Source: Limonium bicolor (Eukaryota; Streptophyta; Magnoliopsida; Caryophyllales; Plumbaginaceae). Taken from it: DNA of 64,000 bases. How positions within the stretch are numbered: position 1 is the first letter of the stretch; the number at the start of each line of letters is the position of its first letter. Of the stretch, positions 47,774-59,200 are shown piece after piece. The notes below the pieces were generated by a model. That model had not been told where the DNA came from. It searched no databases and saw only the letters and a list, made by a program, of their open reading frames with translations. Position numbers and translations under genes: made by a program. The stretch lies in assembly GCA_023374045.1 (NCBI GenBank), contig CM041780.1, forward strand, positions 170,744,085 to 170,808,084. The letters are read 5' to 3'.

Positions 47774-49561
47774 TCACTGGGAAAGAGATGATAATTCTAA
47801 AAAAGGTGAGGTGCCCTCTTGACGAGTCTGATAGGGCCGATTTAACTTTGGTACCCAAACTTGTTTGATCTCAGTTATAGACTCAGACCTAAAGTTATTG
47901 ATAGGAACCCACCTTTTAGTGTGCGATCTTTTGATTTTGAATGAGTTTTGCCTTGATTTTTCACGCAATTATTTTCTCAACAATTTGGGGCACCATCTTG
48001 TGTCCTAGCTGATGGCAATATCGATATGAGTGTAATCTTGGCTGAGGTCTCGCAGTTCCAGTCTTTAATTTCTCAGTCATAGAATGAGAGAATGTCTCGG
48101 GCTTATATCCCAAGCCGCATTTTCCTGAGTTATTCATCATCATTTGCTTCAAATTCGCCTTCCCGGTATACCAAGTTGGATTATTCAACGTCTGAAGTTC
48201 TAACTCTTGATTCGCCTTGGCTACCATGTCTGTGAGAGTTTCACATTCTCTTTTCAATGATTTATTGCTATCCAAAAGGGAATTCATCTCTTCTTGTGCC
48301 CAGCGAGGAAGAGTGAGAATTCTAGTTCCCAAAGGACTAACAAAGTTAATCTTTGGCTTATCTAGACTCTCTATAACATAGTTTTTGTTTTCAGTCGAAG
48401 ACTAACTCAGATCTTCCACCTTAGCCCTGAGTTCTTTAATCTCAGTATCATACTGATGCTTGAAGAGCTTTATCTTAGAAAGTGCAGAGGTTAACTTAGT
48501 AAACATCTCTTCTTTCTCAAAGGTTTCCTTCCAGTTTTCCTTCTCCTTTATGTTGTACTCAGTATTAATGTCATCATCTTCATGAGCAACTGCTGTCAAA
48601 CACATCTGTGAGTACTCCCCGGGTTCTGAGTCTGTATCTGAGATATCCTGTCCCCATGCAGCTGTTGCTGTATTTGTGTGTTTCTTAAACTTCTTATGAG
48701 AATTCTTCTTCTGGTGGAGAGGACAATCCTTAACAACATGACCAGGCTTGTTACACTTAAAACATGTAATTTGTCCCTTATTTGACTTACAATGTTAGTT
48801 TGACATTTGTTGTCTATTAAGTAGCCTTTGGATGTGATTTACAATTAAGGTAATTTCCTCATCTGTATCAAAGTCGTCATCCTGTGTCACTGTGGTAGTG
48901 TCTCGTGCCTGAAGTGCAAGATCCTATGGTATTTCTCCTTTCATTTTCTCTTCATAAACCATGAGTTCTGAACTCAGTTCTTCTATGGACATTTTTGATA
49001 AATTCTTAATGGTTTCCAGGAGAGCTGTATAATTTATCCATTCTTTTCGTAGGCTATCCAGGCACCTTTCATAGATAATATCATTGGATAGTGTCACTCC
49101 CACGGCCTTTAACTCACAAATTATTTTGATTGAATCTTTCCAGTGTGTGAGTTACAAACTCACCTTCCATCATCTTGAAATTGTCAAAGTTCCTCTTAAA
49201 CTGCTTCCCTTTGGATTTTTTGATAGAGTCTGTCCCCGCATACGCTGTCTTAAGGAAATTCCAAATCTCATTTGCTGTCTCAATTCCTAAAACCTTTTGT
49301 TGATCAACTTCTAACAAAGAACAAACAATTATTCTCTTCGTCTGCTTATTTTTGCTGAGCAGCGTCTTGTCATTGTCGTTCCAGTTTTTGCTGGGCTTTA
49401 GTTTAGTAATCCCACCTTCAACAACTTGAGGAACTAAGCCTCCTTCTGTAACCACGACCCATAAATCGTAATCTATGGACATAAGATGATCTCTTATTTG
49501 TTCACACCCGTAAGTAGTTAAACTTCGCGAGCTTAGGCGCCTTGACATTGTAGGAACTCAT
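47774..49561 (-). pseudogene. gag: Copia-type gag (UBN2 family) pseudogene
   Basis: Start ATG at 49561 (MSSYNVKAPKL), shortly after the primer-binding site. After about 19 codons a frameshift moves to the frame at 49548-49114, where DHLMSIDYDLWVVVTEGG, ANEIWNFLKTAYAGTDSIKK and FKMMEGEFVTHTLERFNQ follow the UBN2 gag pattern. A second frameshift near 49120 leads to LLETIKNLSKMSIEELSSEL. A zinc knuckle CFKCNKPGHVVKDC lies at about 48723-48763. Beyond it is an acidic stretch (MCLTAVAHEDDDINTEY), Lys/Glu-rich likely coiled-coil sequence (48605-48402 and 48332-48150), and a degraded second knuckle-like motif YRYCHQLGHK near 48020. Several stops and shifts make it non-functional. No pol follows. Confidence 0.88.
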
Positions 49562-49603
49562 CTTGATCAATCCTGAAGAAGTTTCTTCTGCATTGAGGGT
49601 TAC

Positions 49604-49618
49604 TTTTCCCTGATACCA
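49604..49618 (-). promoter_or_regulatory. Copia-like primer-binding site
   Basis: Sense TTGGTATCAGGG two bases after the 5' LTR end, complementary to initiator methionine tRNA over its first ten bases. Confidence 0.85.
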
Positions 49619-49620
49619 AT

Positions 49621-50248
49621 TGTAAGTTCCTAGATGTTGGCGATCTGAGTCTGTGACTCAGAAGGTGTCAATGATCTGAGTTCACAACTGAGGAAGAACG
49701 GGGAGAAAGAAGAGAAAACCAGAATAACATAAATGTTGAACCTTTATTATAATCACGTATAACAACGGCTACACAATCACGTATTCAATGCTAATACAAA
49801 CCCTTACATCAAGAACACTATCTTGACATAACTCACACGTAATTTGAGTTTTGAACTCAAATTACCTACAACGAAATCAGTAGCAAAACTCTCCTTGAAT
49901 TGGCTCTCAAATCTCACACACTCTATCTCTGTTTTTCTCTGTACTCACCCTTACAATCTCCTTGGCAAATTACATTGTATACTCTTTTCTCTTTTGTGTG
50001 AATTGTCGTGCTCTAAAGTCTAATCTATCTTTCCCTTTTATAGAGACGAAATTAAGAAAAGAGAATATATATTTTTTGAGATTTTCTTTATCTTTAACAT
50101 ATAAAGTAAATCTCGCTAGATAAAATCTTGTTGAATATTCTATCTGCTTCCTTGCTTGTCATTTCAAGACTGATGGGCGTCGCTTCAAGTTGACCTTATA
50201 TCAGGCTTCAGTATTGAACTGAGTTTGCCAATCAAAATAACATCAACA
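49621..50248 (-). repeat. Copia-like 5' LTR
   Basis: Repeat of 46913-47546; sense ends TGTTGATG and CTTACA. Confidence 0.93.
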
Positions 50249-50281
50249 ATATATCCCTCCAAGCGCAAAACAAATGTCACT

Positions 50282-50790
50282 CTACCTCATAGCCAAACCA
50301 ATTTGATGGAACCTGATTTTACTCGGTGTACCCACTAAAATTAACGCAAATACCAGTAAGATTGCACCCACACCACTAGCTGCATTATTAATTTCACATT
50401 GTAGATTTGTGTAGCTTGGCCAAACTTGGTTAATGTTCGTGAAAAATGAAGATACAGTACGAAGATCCATTATATATATAGCATGATGGCAGGCACAACA
50501 AGTGATAATTATCCCTAAAACAAATGTTTTGGACTGTGATAAAGGCTTCCAAGAGCTAGGTGAAGGTTCAAGTGACTGATTTACAAATAAGAAGAGATAT
50601 CATACTCGCCCAACATATCTTGTCCAATATCCAAATACGTAATGATCTGTTTGTCCCTATCTAAATATTTTCTCAAGAGGTTGTCAAAGATGTAACAATG
50701 ATTGCAAATATAACCAGTTGTATAACACTGACCCAACCCCCCTGCACGGTTGAAGGCATCGAGAGAATTCGTATGCCCACATTCTAATAA
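50282..50790 (-). pseudogene. Fragment of an AVT1-like vacuolar amino acid transporter gene
   Basis: Minus-strand remnants that resemble the plant AAAP/AVT1 family, membrane proteins that exchange amino acids across the tonoplast. After a possible splice acceptor (TTTTATTAG) near 50787 the frame reads RILSMPSTVQGGWVSVIQ then LVIFAII, like the first helix motif of AVT1 (STPYA..GGW). A one-base shift then gives NLLRKYLDRDKQIITYLDIG, matching the family's LLR.C.D....I.TYPDIG. Further along (50470-50282) come IYIMDLRTVSSFF and SGVGAILLVFALILVG, resembling the later LRDL.V.SY...GGV helix, with an inserted or frameshifted stretch between. The order is correct for one gene. The frame is broken and the rest is absent. 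Family call is from recalled motifs, not a search. Confidence 0.6.
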
Positions 50791-51005
50791 AACTCATAAT
50801 AAGATTAGCAAGTGCAATTTAAGAATATATAAAAACTTAGGCACCATTGTAAGATGCCCACTTTACACTAAAGATCTAGAACAATAAGTGGGGTTCTGCT
50901 TATTTTCTTTACAAAGTCAAACACGACAAATAATATTTTTCTTCACCAAAACTAAAAGCTAATTTGACACTGATCTTAGTTATACCATAAATATTGTTTG
51001 TGAGA
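50791..51005. other. Unassigned AT-rich stretch
   Basis: May be intron or flank of the transporter fragment. I see no coding or repeat signal. Confidence 0.4.
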
Positions 51006-51891
51006 CACTACCTATGTGTTATTTCTAGTATTTATAGGCCAAAAATAACCGCTACACTATCCATGTATTGGTAGAACAGAAGGATTTTATGACTGTGAAA
51101 TAGTATAATTAATTACGGTTTTGAACTGTGATTTACAACCATGTCATATAAAACCATAATTAAACAGTAATTAAAAGCCTTAATCGGACACGGGTTCTAG
51201 CGGACTTTAGATTACACTTTTTTCTTAGCCGTAATCTAAAGTCCAATTCTCTTACAAATACACCGTAAACTTGTGTAATAGCATAATTTGTATAATAGCA
51301 GAGTAATGTATTTTCACATCCGAACATGTATAATAGTAGCTCTAATTGCCACAAATGTCATAAAACGCACCAATTGCGTTGAAACTAAAAAAATGCAATG
51401 CGATCAAAACTAAAAAAAATAGGCCAACAACTTACAATGTACAATCAGAGTATACATTTAAAGCTATATAGTTCACCACTTGGACACAGTAGTTTGATAT
51501 TGACGACGATATACAATTTACAATCTACCATTTAATCTAGAGAAGAAAGTTAGATAAATGCTTTCTCACAAAGATTAAGACTAGTGGCGAATAAGTTCTA
51601 AATCTTCTAAAGTGAGCACAAATTTGCGCAAAGAAAGGGAATACAAATTAGTTACACCCAAATTTCTATAATTTCAAAAAAGTGTTGATCAAACAATTAG
51701 TAAGATAAGTCAAGCATTATTTAACCTTCTCTTCTTCATCCAACCCCTCGACACCCCGATAAAACTCATACATGTATCTCATAATGAAGTAGCCGCAACT
51801 CATAGATTCGTCTTTGAAAAGGTTGTTAACCTTTGCTTAATCATCTACATTGCCTCATTCTCCTCGATCCTAGATTCTCTCTAGTGTTCTC
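51006..51891 (-). mobile_element. Probable CACTA transposon 3' end, truncated by E3
   Basis: The left edge begins CACTACC at 51006, as a CACTA element terminus would read from outside. The next 250 bases have subterminal-style short repeats (AAAACCATAATT, CGGTTTTGAACTG) and a 14-bp perfect inverted repeat at 51202-51215 and 51231-51244 with a 15-nt loop. An Ulp1-like protease fragment lies at 51715-51840 on the minus strand, the expected orientation. E3 begins at 51892 and removes the rest. No second terminus is visible, so the class call is tentative. Confidence 0.4.
51715..51840 (-). pseudogene. Ulp1/C48-like protease C-terminal fragment
   Basis: The minus strand reads FKDESMSCGYFIMRYMYEFY, resembling the Q...CG(Y/F)(Y/F)(V/I)MRYM segment around the catalytic cysteine of the C48 domains carried by plant CACTA and Mutator-like transposons. 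It ends EGLDEEEKVK and stop. The usual catalytic Gln before the Cys is not evident and the His/Asp part is absent. Only about 40 codons remain, so it is a fossil. Confidence 0.5.
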
Positions 51892-53925
51892 TTTAATACC
51901 CCGGATCTAAAAATGGCGATTTAATTACTCTAATAAAATTATTAAGGGCCTAAATGTGCCTAGAGAGTATTGGTAAAAAGAATAAAACCAAAAGAAAAGA
52001 GAAAACGCTTGAAAAGCGAAAAACGCTAAAAATGCGCGTTAAATGAGTATAAGAGATATATGATCTCGAGGGTCCGAGATGGATTTCCTAAGGCTTAGTT
52101 AGGCCTAATTAGTATACGGGAATGATTCCCGAAGAAAACGGATCCAAATAATGGATTAAAACGCTAATTAAGCATAAAAGCACGTTTTTCGAGAAAACCC
52201 GAAAACGTGACTTTAAGTGGTCAAATGGACCCGTAAAAATTATAGTTGATTAAATAACTATAATTAAGTATTAATGGAAGCTTAATAACCATTAAAATTA
52301 ATTAAACGAGAAAATTCCGAAAAAACGGACCCGGTAAGTGAATAGTGACAAAACCGGGAGACGAGACGCGTTTAATTCGAAAAGACGAAAAACGACCCGG
52401 GCTATTATTTAATGTGGGCCGGTTTTAATTATAATGTGTACACCCATTAATAGCTTGCTAGCTATTAAGTAATAACAAGACAAATAAATAAATAAGTAAA
52501 GCAAATAGTATAAAGTAAAAAGTAAAATAAAGAACTCACCTCCTCACCTTCTATTCTCATTTCACGTATTGAATTGCTCCAGAGACTTGCAAACTTCTTC
52601 TTCTTCCTCTGTTAGTCGCGACACCAACAGCTCACAAGCCTCACCTTCTTCCTCCTCTAACTTTCTCATTTCTTCACCGAATCCCACAAAAAATACTACC
52701 GTTGGATTCGTATCGGCGAGGGCTACGTTTTCCACCCCTCAAAATCTTGATTCCCCCACCTTCACTTCCATGGATGTTGGATCTTTTGAAGCTTTAAGAG
52801 CTGATTTTAACTCTCCTCCACCTCCTTAATGTCTTAAGGTAATAATAAGTAAGAGTTTTGGCCATTTCAAGCTTGTTCTTGTAATTTGGGAAATTTTCCC
52901 TCACGTTGAATTTTTCCCCATGTTAGCCGTGAGCATCTTGCTCTTGTGAAGGGATGGAAACTCTTCCAATGGATTGCCAAGCTGTCCATTTGGTTATTCT
53001 AAGGTAAGACCTAAGCTAAACCTTGAAAACTAGCTCCTTGGAATATATAGGGTTATGTGGAAAATATTGAAACTTACTTGTTGATGTGTGTGTGGGGATA
53101 TGATTGTAGTTGGCAATCTATACTCCTTGGTATGTTGTGAAAACAAGAAGAGAAAGAGGGAACAAGAGAAAGAAGAGGAAGAGGAGTAAAAACCGAGAAT
53201 AAACAAGGTAATGGGCTTACCTTGCGTTGGTTTTATTTGGTTGGGAAAACTTATGTTGGTGTTGTATAAACAACCTTGAGCTTGAATGGGTGTAGTTGTG
53301 ATACTACAATGATGGTAGTTAAATGAGAATGTTTAATGTGGTTTAAGTGTGCAAACAAACCTAGGAAACTAAGCTAGTCATATGTGAGAACTATGGGAAT
53401 GTTATGTGTTTATTGTGCCTAAACAAAACAGGGGTGAAGATTGTGTTTGTGAGTACATCTAGTGTGGTGAAAATGCTTAGGAAAGCAAGTAGGTGCTGTC
53501 AAAATTTGCCTAGGAATGGATAAGTTTGGGTGTTTGATTATAAGGAAGAAACTAGGTGGTTTAAGAGGTTTAAGTTGTTGGTTAATGGCTTGAAAACCAA
53601 ACTAAGAAGAAGAGTGTGTTAGTAGTGGAAATAATGTCAATTGAAGTGCTAGGAATGGCATTAGTGGGTGAAGTTTGAATGTTGAGAGAGAGAGAGTGCC
53701 CAATCTGTTACAAGAGCTTTGGAAAACAAGAAAACTAGTTATGGAAATATAAGTGGTTTTGAGTAAGAATTTGGGTAAGGGTTTAACCCATGATTTGAAG
53801 AGGTTTAGAGCATGTTTAAAGGTGGTTAAACATGTGGAAAACTTGTGAAAGTTTATGGAAAGATTAAGGGTGGTTTAAGGATTGATTTGGAGTGGAAAAA
53901 TCAAGTGTGGAGCAGGTTTTAGCAG

Positions 53926-54109
53926 GGTCCGGGACTTGGTCCTTGGACAAAGTCCCGGACCACATCTAAATTAAGGCCGAGAGTGCAAGTACTGCCTTGG
54001 TCCGGGACTATACTCCAGGACAAGGTCCCGGACGACCATATATAAATTTCACCCGAGAGTTTAGTTTGCAATTGGTCCGGGACTTAGGGTAAGTACCAAG
54101 TCCCGGACC
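53926..54109. repeat. Array of three hairpins in E3 5' LTR
   Basis: Arms GGTCCGGGAC and GTCCCGGAC(C) at 53926-53961, 53999-54033 and 54074-54109; starts 73 and 75 bp apart. Loops differ. The 3' LTR copy at about 63260-63437 has lost some arm bases. Confidence 0.92.
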
Positions 54110-55359
54110 ACCCCCAGAAACCTACAGAGAGTGTTTTAAAGGGTTTAAATGATGGGGGATTGAATGTTAATGATGTTATAAGATGTTAAGGCCTTGTTTG
54201 GTGAGATGTAAAGGCCCTAAGAAGTGTTAGAAAGTGTGTTAGAAGTGCTTGAGAAGTGAGAGCTTAAAGTAACAAAAGTGAACCGAGATAACGGGATAAA
54301 GGGTCGGGGTAACTACGGGAGTAACATTTAATTATGTTCCGTATAAGCTTAGTATTAATAATAATGTTTGAAACATTATCAGAGAGTCGTGCGTGACCCG
54401 AGGACTGGTGAGATGACACGGTAAAAGTGAAAACCCCGGTGAAAGGTATGATTTTCTCATGCCCCGTATGCTAACCGAGTTACTCTGATTTGTGTGTTTG
54501 TGTGCCGGCTTAATCAAGAGTAAAGCATGAAAATAATCCCTTGTTTGATTATGTATGCCTTGAGGTATGTTGTATGAGCTAACATACTTGTATGCCGGTG
54601 AGGTCTAACAGAGTGCCTAGACCGACTCATAGTGAGTATGATTGACTAATAACCCGTAGTACGGGTAGTCTCATAAGCAATGGAAATATGCAAACACACA
54701 TAAACTATCGATTAAAGTATAACGATATCGTAAACATATGAACTCCCTAGAATGTGAGGAGATGTGCGGGTTGAGTAAATACCCGATAACGGTTAGAAAA
54801 CCTTATTGAAACGATCCACGAAATAGATATGAGTGGAGAGATAAATGAACCTCCATCGAGAGGATTGAAGTTAGTCCAATGATGTGAACATATAAGAAAG
54901 GTAAAAGAGACCTAAGGGACTATGTGACTCCCTTGAGATACGGTCGACCTCTTATATGAGAATTTTACCCGGTATAAGAAATATCCGAATGTATAGTATA
55001 TGAATGTAAGGGTAACCCTTAAGCCTAAGATTACCCGAATTTAAGTAAGTTCCCAAAGTCATTAGAAACATCGAGAATGATGCTTCTAGACTAATATACA
55101 TGATATTATTATAACTCCGAGAGAGGAGTGTACGGGAACGAGAGTAGTCCGAGAGTAGTCGGACCTAAGTAAAAGAGATAGGAACTAAGAGAGAGTTCCG
55201 CGAGCTAGTTGAACCTTCCCACCATGCTAGACCCAGAGTAGGGTCGAAACCGGGGAAGTAAGACTATGCTCGAGAGCCATGAGTTTTGGCTCGAGTATGT
55301 ATTAAGAGTAACAAGCGTGACGTAGGGGACCTGTAGTGTCTCGAGGATCTACAAGAGCT

Positions 55360-55575
55360 TGAGTATAAATAACCCAAGAGTGTGGGTGAGATAATGAGTA
55401 TAAATAACCGAGAGAAAGGGGTGAGTTTATGAATGTGTAACCCGAGAGAATGGGTAAGTATAAGAATGAGTAACCCAAGAGAATGGGTGTGTGTACGAAT
55501 GAGTAACCCGAGAGAACGGGTAAGTATAAGAATAAGTGACCCGAGAGAGAGGGTGAGGTATTGAATAAGTAAACA
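55360..55575. repeat. 34-bp repeat, six copies, in E3 5' LTR
   Basis: Six diverged units of 32-34 bp, most of the form AACCCGAGAGAATGGGT followed by AAGTATAAGAATGAGT. In most of them ACCC can pair with GGGT around a short loop. Confidence 0.85.
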
Positions 55576-55806
55576 AGGCATAGTGAGGAATAACCCTCAA
55601 TGCCTAAGAGTAACCAGTTACCACTAACAACATTGTTATGTTAGTTAGGAATCGTGTTCCGTGATTGGATGTAGATTCCTTGTGTGATATACATATATAT
55701 TGTATTGTCATGATGCATGTTGTTTGATTAAAATGAACTCCATGTATATCCGACCCAAAGTAGTCGTGTACCGCGGTTAGCACGCGGTATATGCGAATTT
55801 CATGCG

Positions 55807-55830
55807 CAGCGTAAGCTGACCCCCTAGGGG
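55807..55830 (+). promoter_or_regulatory. Tandem tetraloop hairpins in E3 LTR
   Basis: CAGC-GTAA-GCTG (GNRA) then, one base later, CCCC-CTAG-GGGG, followed by GAACGTTTTAGTGTGCAGGT that is also conserved in E2. It corresponds to 13756-13780. Confidence 0.6.
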
Positions 55831-56208
55831 GAACGTTTTAGTGTGCAGGTACTTGAAGCTGACCACCGTTCGAGAGAGTAGGACGGGGACAGTTATGAAG
55901 CGTGGGTAGTTAGATCGTAATTACTTATGCATTTAAATGAGGTGTAAGTCCGAGTATGTTATCGGCATCCGTATATTGTAGACTCGGTATAGTAAAGAAG
56001 TGGAATGAGTATTGTATTTGTATGATGTACTCGGTTGATCCAGTCCATCAGACCGTTACTGTATGTGAGATAGGCCTGGTTAGCCATATGGGTGGCTAAC
56101 GGCGTTGTTTCACCCCTCGTTGTAATTAGAGTTCCACTGCGTGAGTAAGTGTAATTAGTAACGGATTATGAGGTAATGATGAGATTAACGGTTGGGGTGT
56201 TACAAAAA

Positions 56209-56220
56209 TGGTATCAGAGC
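56209..56220 (+). promoter_or_regulatory. E3 primer-binding site
   Basis: TGGTATCAGAGC four bases after the LTR end TACA; complementary to initiator methionine tRNA. Confidence 0.94.
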
Positions 56221-59200
56221 GAAGTCGATCGATGATGACGGAATACCGTTAGCTTAGGAGATACCGAGTTAGGAATTAGAGACTTAGGGCTATGGGTTGA
56301 GAGGTAGCGTGAGAGATGCGCTAGATAGGAACTTCCAGTATGTTCTGGATACCTACAATACCAAACCCGCCCTCCACAACCCCCCATTAAAAGCTCGGGA
56401 AGAACACCAGAGAGATGGGAAAACCCAAAGCTGGCAGTTAAAAATATCTCAATATGAACCAGAACCTGTCATGCGGTAAGTCCCGAGAACCGGAAAGCCC
56501 GGAGACGGATCCCGCTGGAATGACAATAACCGCACATAATGGCGAGAGACCGAGAAATCCTAATCCAAGGAGACCGAAATCTGTGGCAACTTGGGGCGAC
56601 ATGCTTAGCAGTCGCGAGAACCTAGCTAGCCGAGCAACAGCAAGAAGAAAAGCACTAACCGTGCAAGAAGGCGGATTAATGAGAAGCAATGATAATAACA
56701 AAAACCGAGACACATGTCTACGGACCGCCATAACTAAATAATACCATCAACGGTACACTAACCGACTAAGAATCTAGTCAAGAGTAGATACACCCACCCT
56801 GCCACACCCGAAGAGATTGCAATACCTAACGGGCACAGCTTAGACAGCTACGAGCATAGCTACGGGATATACCCGAATGGGACTACCAAAGTGGTACCTA
56901 AATAAGTTGAACCTCGGTAACCACAGTAAAGACGTGGGAACGAGCAACGAGAAAGCCTAAATAGAATTAAAGTAATTAAGGAACTCCGAGAATGGAGAAG
57001 CACCTAAGGAATGACAGTCATGTCAAGGTGAATGAGAATCAGCTCCAAGGAGCAGACATCCAACTAGGGGATCAAGGAAGAGCCAACGAGGCTACCAATA
57101 CAATGTGAACAATACCGTGACCGGTATGAGTTAACCAAAAAAACTGCCTGTACCGCGCACTTGCCTCGGCAAGTGCAGTATAACGGACAGCTAAGAAGAG
57201 CTTTGACAAGCGACCAGTACTAGCAAGTACCAAGACGGCAAGAGAAGCCAACATAGCATCACAAACCCTAAAGAATTCTGAAACGAAACCTTGGTGAGGC
57301 CTAATGGCCTGACCACTATATTGGAAACATACCAGCCAGCGAGAAGCTGCGGCATTGAAATGCCATGGACATTTATTTTCAACCCAAATCTTTCTTTCAA
57401 AACAGAGTATTTTCCAAAAAAACTCCTAAATTCTAAAAAAAAAAAAAAAAAACCAAACCAGAGAACCACGGTAAGTTATCATATAATGATATAAGAGGAG
57501 TTGGCAACAGAATACTTCACTTAGGCGTGACCGACACTACAAGTGTACACAAATGAGACATGGAACGACCGCACTCCAAAGGAGCTTGCGGGCCTGACAG
57601 ACCAATTATGAGTTAGTTGGGTAAGTGGTAACGTATCAATAAGATACTCCATGTATGTATACAAGTAGAGTACGGTACACGGGAAGTAGCCCACTCCATA
57701 CTACGGACGAAAGAGCCAATCCAAACCAAGACAGTGGACACCTCGAATGATCGAAGAACACAAGGAAGCTTACCGAGTTAAGGAGAGTCTAGAATCCAGT
57801 AAGGTCACGGACCTAAGGATAAGGCGTTAAAAAGTGCGAGAAGCACAGAGTATTAAGTACAGACATTGGAAATGTCTCAGGAAATACCTAATAACTGGGT
57901 GAATACCAGTGTAAATAATACGGCGAATGCCTAAATGAACTTATTAATGTACGATAACGGGATAGAATTCCCACTTTATACCTCACTGAAGAGAATAATG
58001 ACCTGACCCAGAAGGTGTTAGAAGGTACCAAGGATCTACCCAATAATGGGAGACATTACAACCCTAAACGGGATGGTCAAGGACATAGCCGCAAGGCGAA
58101 GTCACAACTGAACATAACCATGAGTACAAGCCAGATGTAATGGCATTACTCAGTAACACCCAGGAGCAATCCGAGAAGGGTGCCGGAGTCAACATTAGTT
58201 GAACGAAACATCGTGTTGAGAACACAAGTGTTTAAGCAAACACTCGGGTAGAACCCGAAGGGATCCCTCGTAACACGGGATACCCTAAAATGCTAGAGGG
58301 CATGAATTAGTATCAAAATACTTAAGGGTCTTCCATGTTTGGAAGCGTGATGAAACTACCATATCAAAACCCAGTAATACCTCCAAACCATTTAATGGTA
58401 TACGGAGGAGCGGAAACCTGTATAAACAGCCCGCATGGAGCATGGCGAGGCAATGTGGCTTACAAGCCGGTAACTAACTGCAACTTGTAGATCTAAACGT
58501 TGTAAACCTATGCATAGAGGCATAAGAGGAACAGTGGAAGAATGAACCACTACCTTAGAGTGGGGATACCACTTGTTATTATGGGGCCTATGGAGCGGCA
58601 TTTGCGTGAATCCTCCAGAGAAAGGCTACCACCTAGGTATGAAATGTGAAACCGCTAAAGCGTAGTAGTGTAGTAAAACTTGAGCATGTGTATATTGCCA
58701 ATGAGTATATGAACAATAGTAGAGTATAAAGAGGAACCTCCATAGCAGCAATTCGAACCAAAAAGCAATCGGTTGAGTAGTAAACACTGTAAGTGTGCAA
58801 TATGAACTGCAGAGCAAGCAGCGCGCAAGTGCGCAGAGAGATTTAAAGAATAACGTATTCATTGAGCCAAGTGAGTGGCAAGCCATAGTATAAATGGCGG
58901 GAGTACATGAGCGGCAACTAAAGTAGTAGCGGATGCCATATAAGAATGTTGAATGAGTAACGGGTAGAACATGGTACGCAGCAAGCAACCGTTGAAAGAG
59001 TATAACTAGTTAGTGATATGAAGCTGATGAGAAAATATGGTATAGGAGACATAATCATTCCTATCCCATGAGAGACTTACTGTCAAGGGTTTACGCTTCT
59101 GCACTCTGTATGACTGAGTGTTTGGTATTGCACTTGTGCGGTAATGACCGAGTGGGAGAGCCAGGAATTGAGAAATGTCAACGAAGCCTGTTGAGTGAGA

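Larger units (their letters stand above)
46913..50248 (-). mobile_element. Complete gag-only Copia-like element, 3.3 kb
   Basis: LTRs at 46913-47546 and 49621-50248 (634 and 628 bp), TGTTGATG...TTACA in the sense direction, target duplication ATATA on both sides (46908-46912, 50249-50253). The 2.07-kb interior holds a broken gag and no protease, integrase or reverse transcriptase, which fits a terminal-repeat retrotransposon with gag only (TR-GAG). The LTRs differ at roughly one base in twenty by eye, so it is older than E1 and E2. It split the transporter pseudogene region on its right from the repeats on its left. Confidence 0.93.
51892..56204 (+). repeat. E3 5' LTR, 4.3 kb
   Basis: Starts TTTAATACCCC rather than the canonical TG, and ends GGGGTGTTACA. 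Its first 2.8 kb repeats at 61233-64000 with small differences. It contains the block shared with E2 and D (about 52160-52360), three GGTCCGGGAC hairpins (53926-54109), six 34-bp repeats (about 55360-55575) and the tetraloop hairpins (55807-55830). An 86-codon Ser-rich open frame (52569-52829) is also present in the 3' LTR but matches nothing I know. Confidence 0.92.

Noticed and set aside
57435..57452. 18-A run as a LINE or SINE tail
   Set aside because: No target duplication or upstream SINE/LINE sequence; it is a run inside E3.
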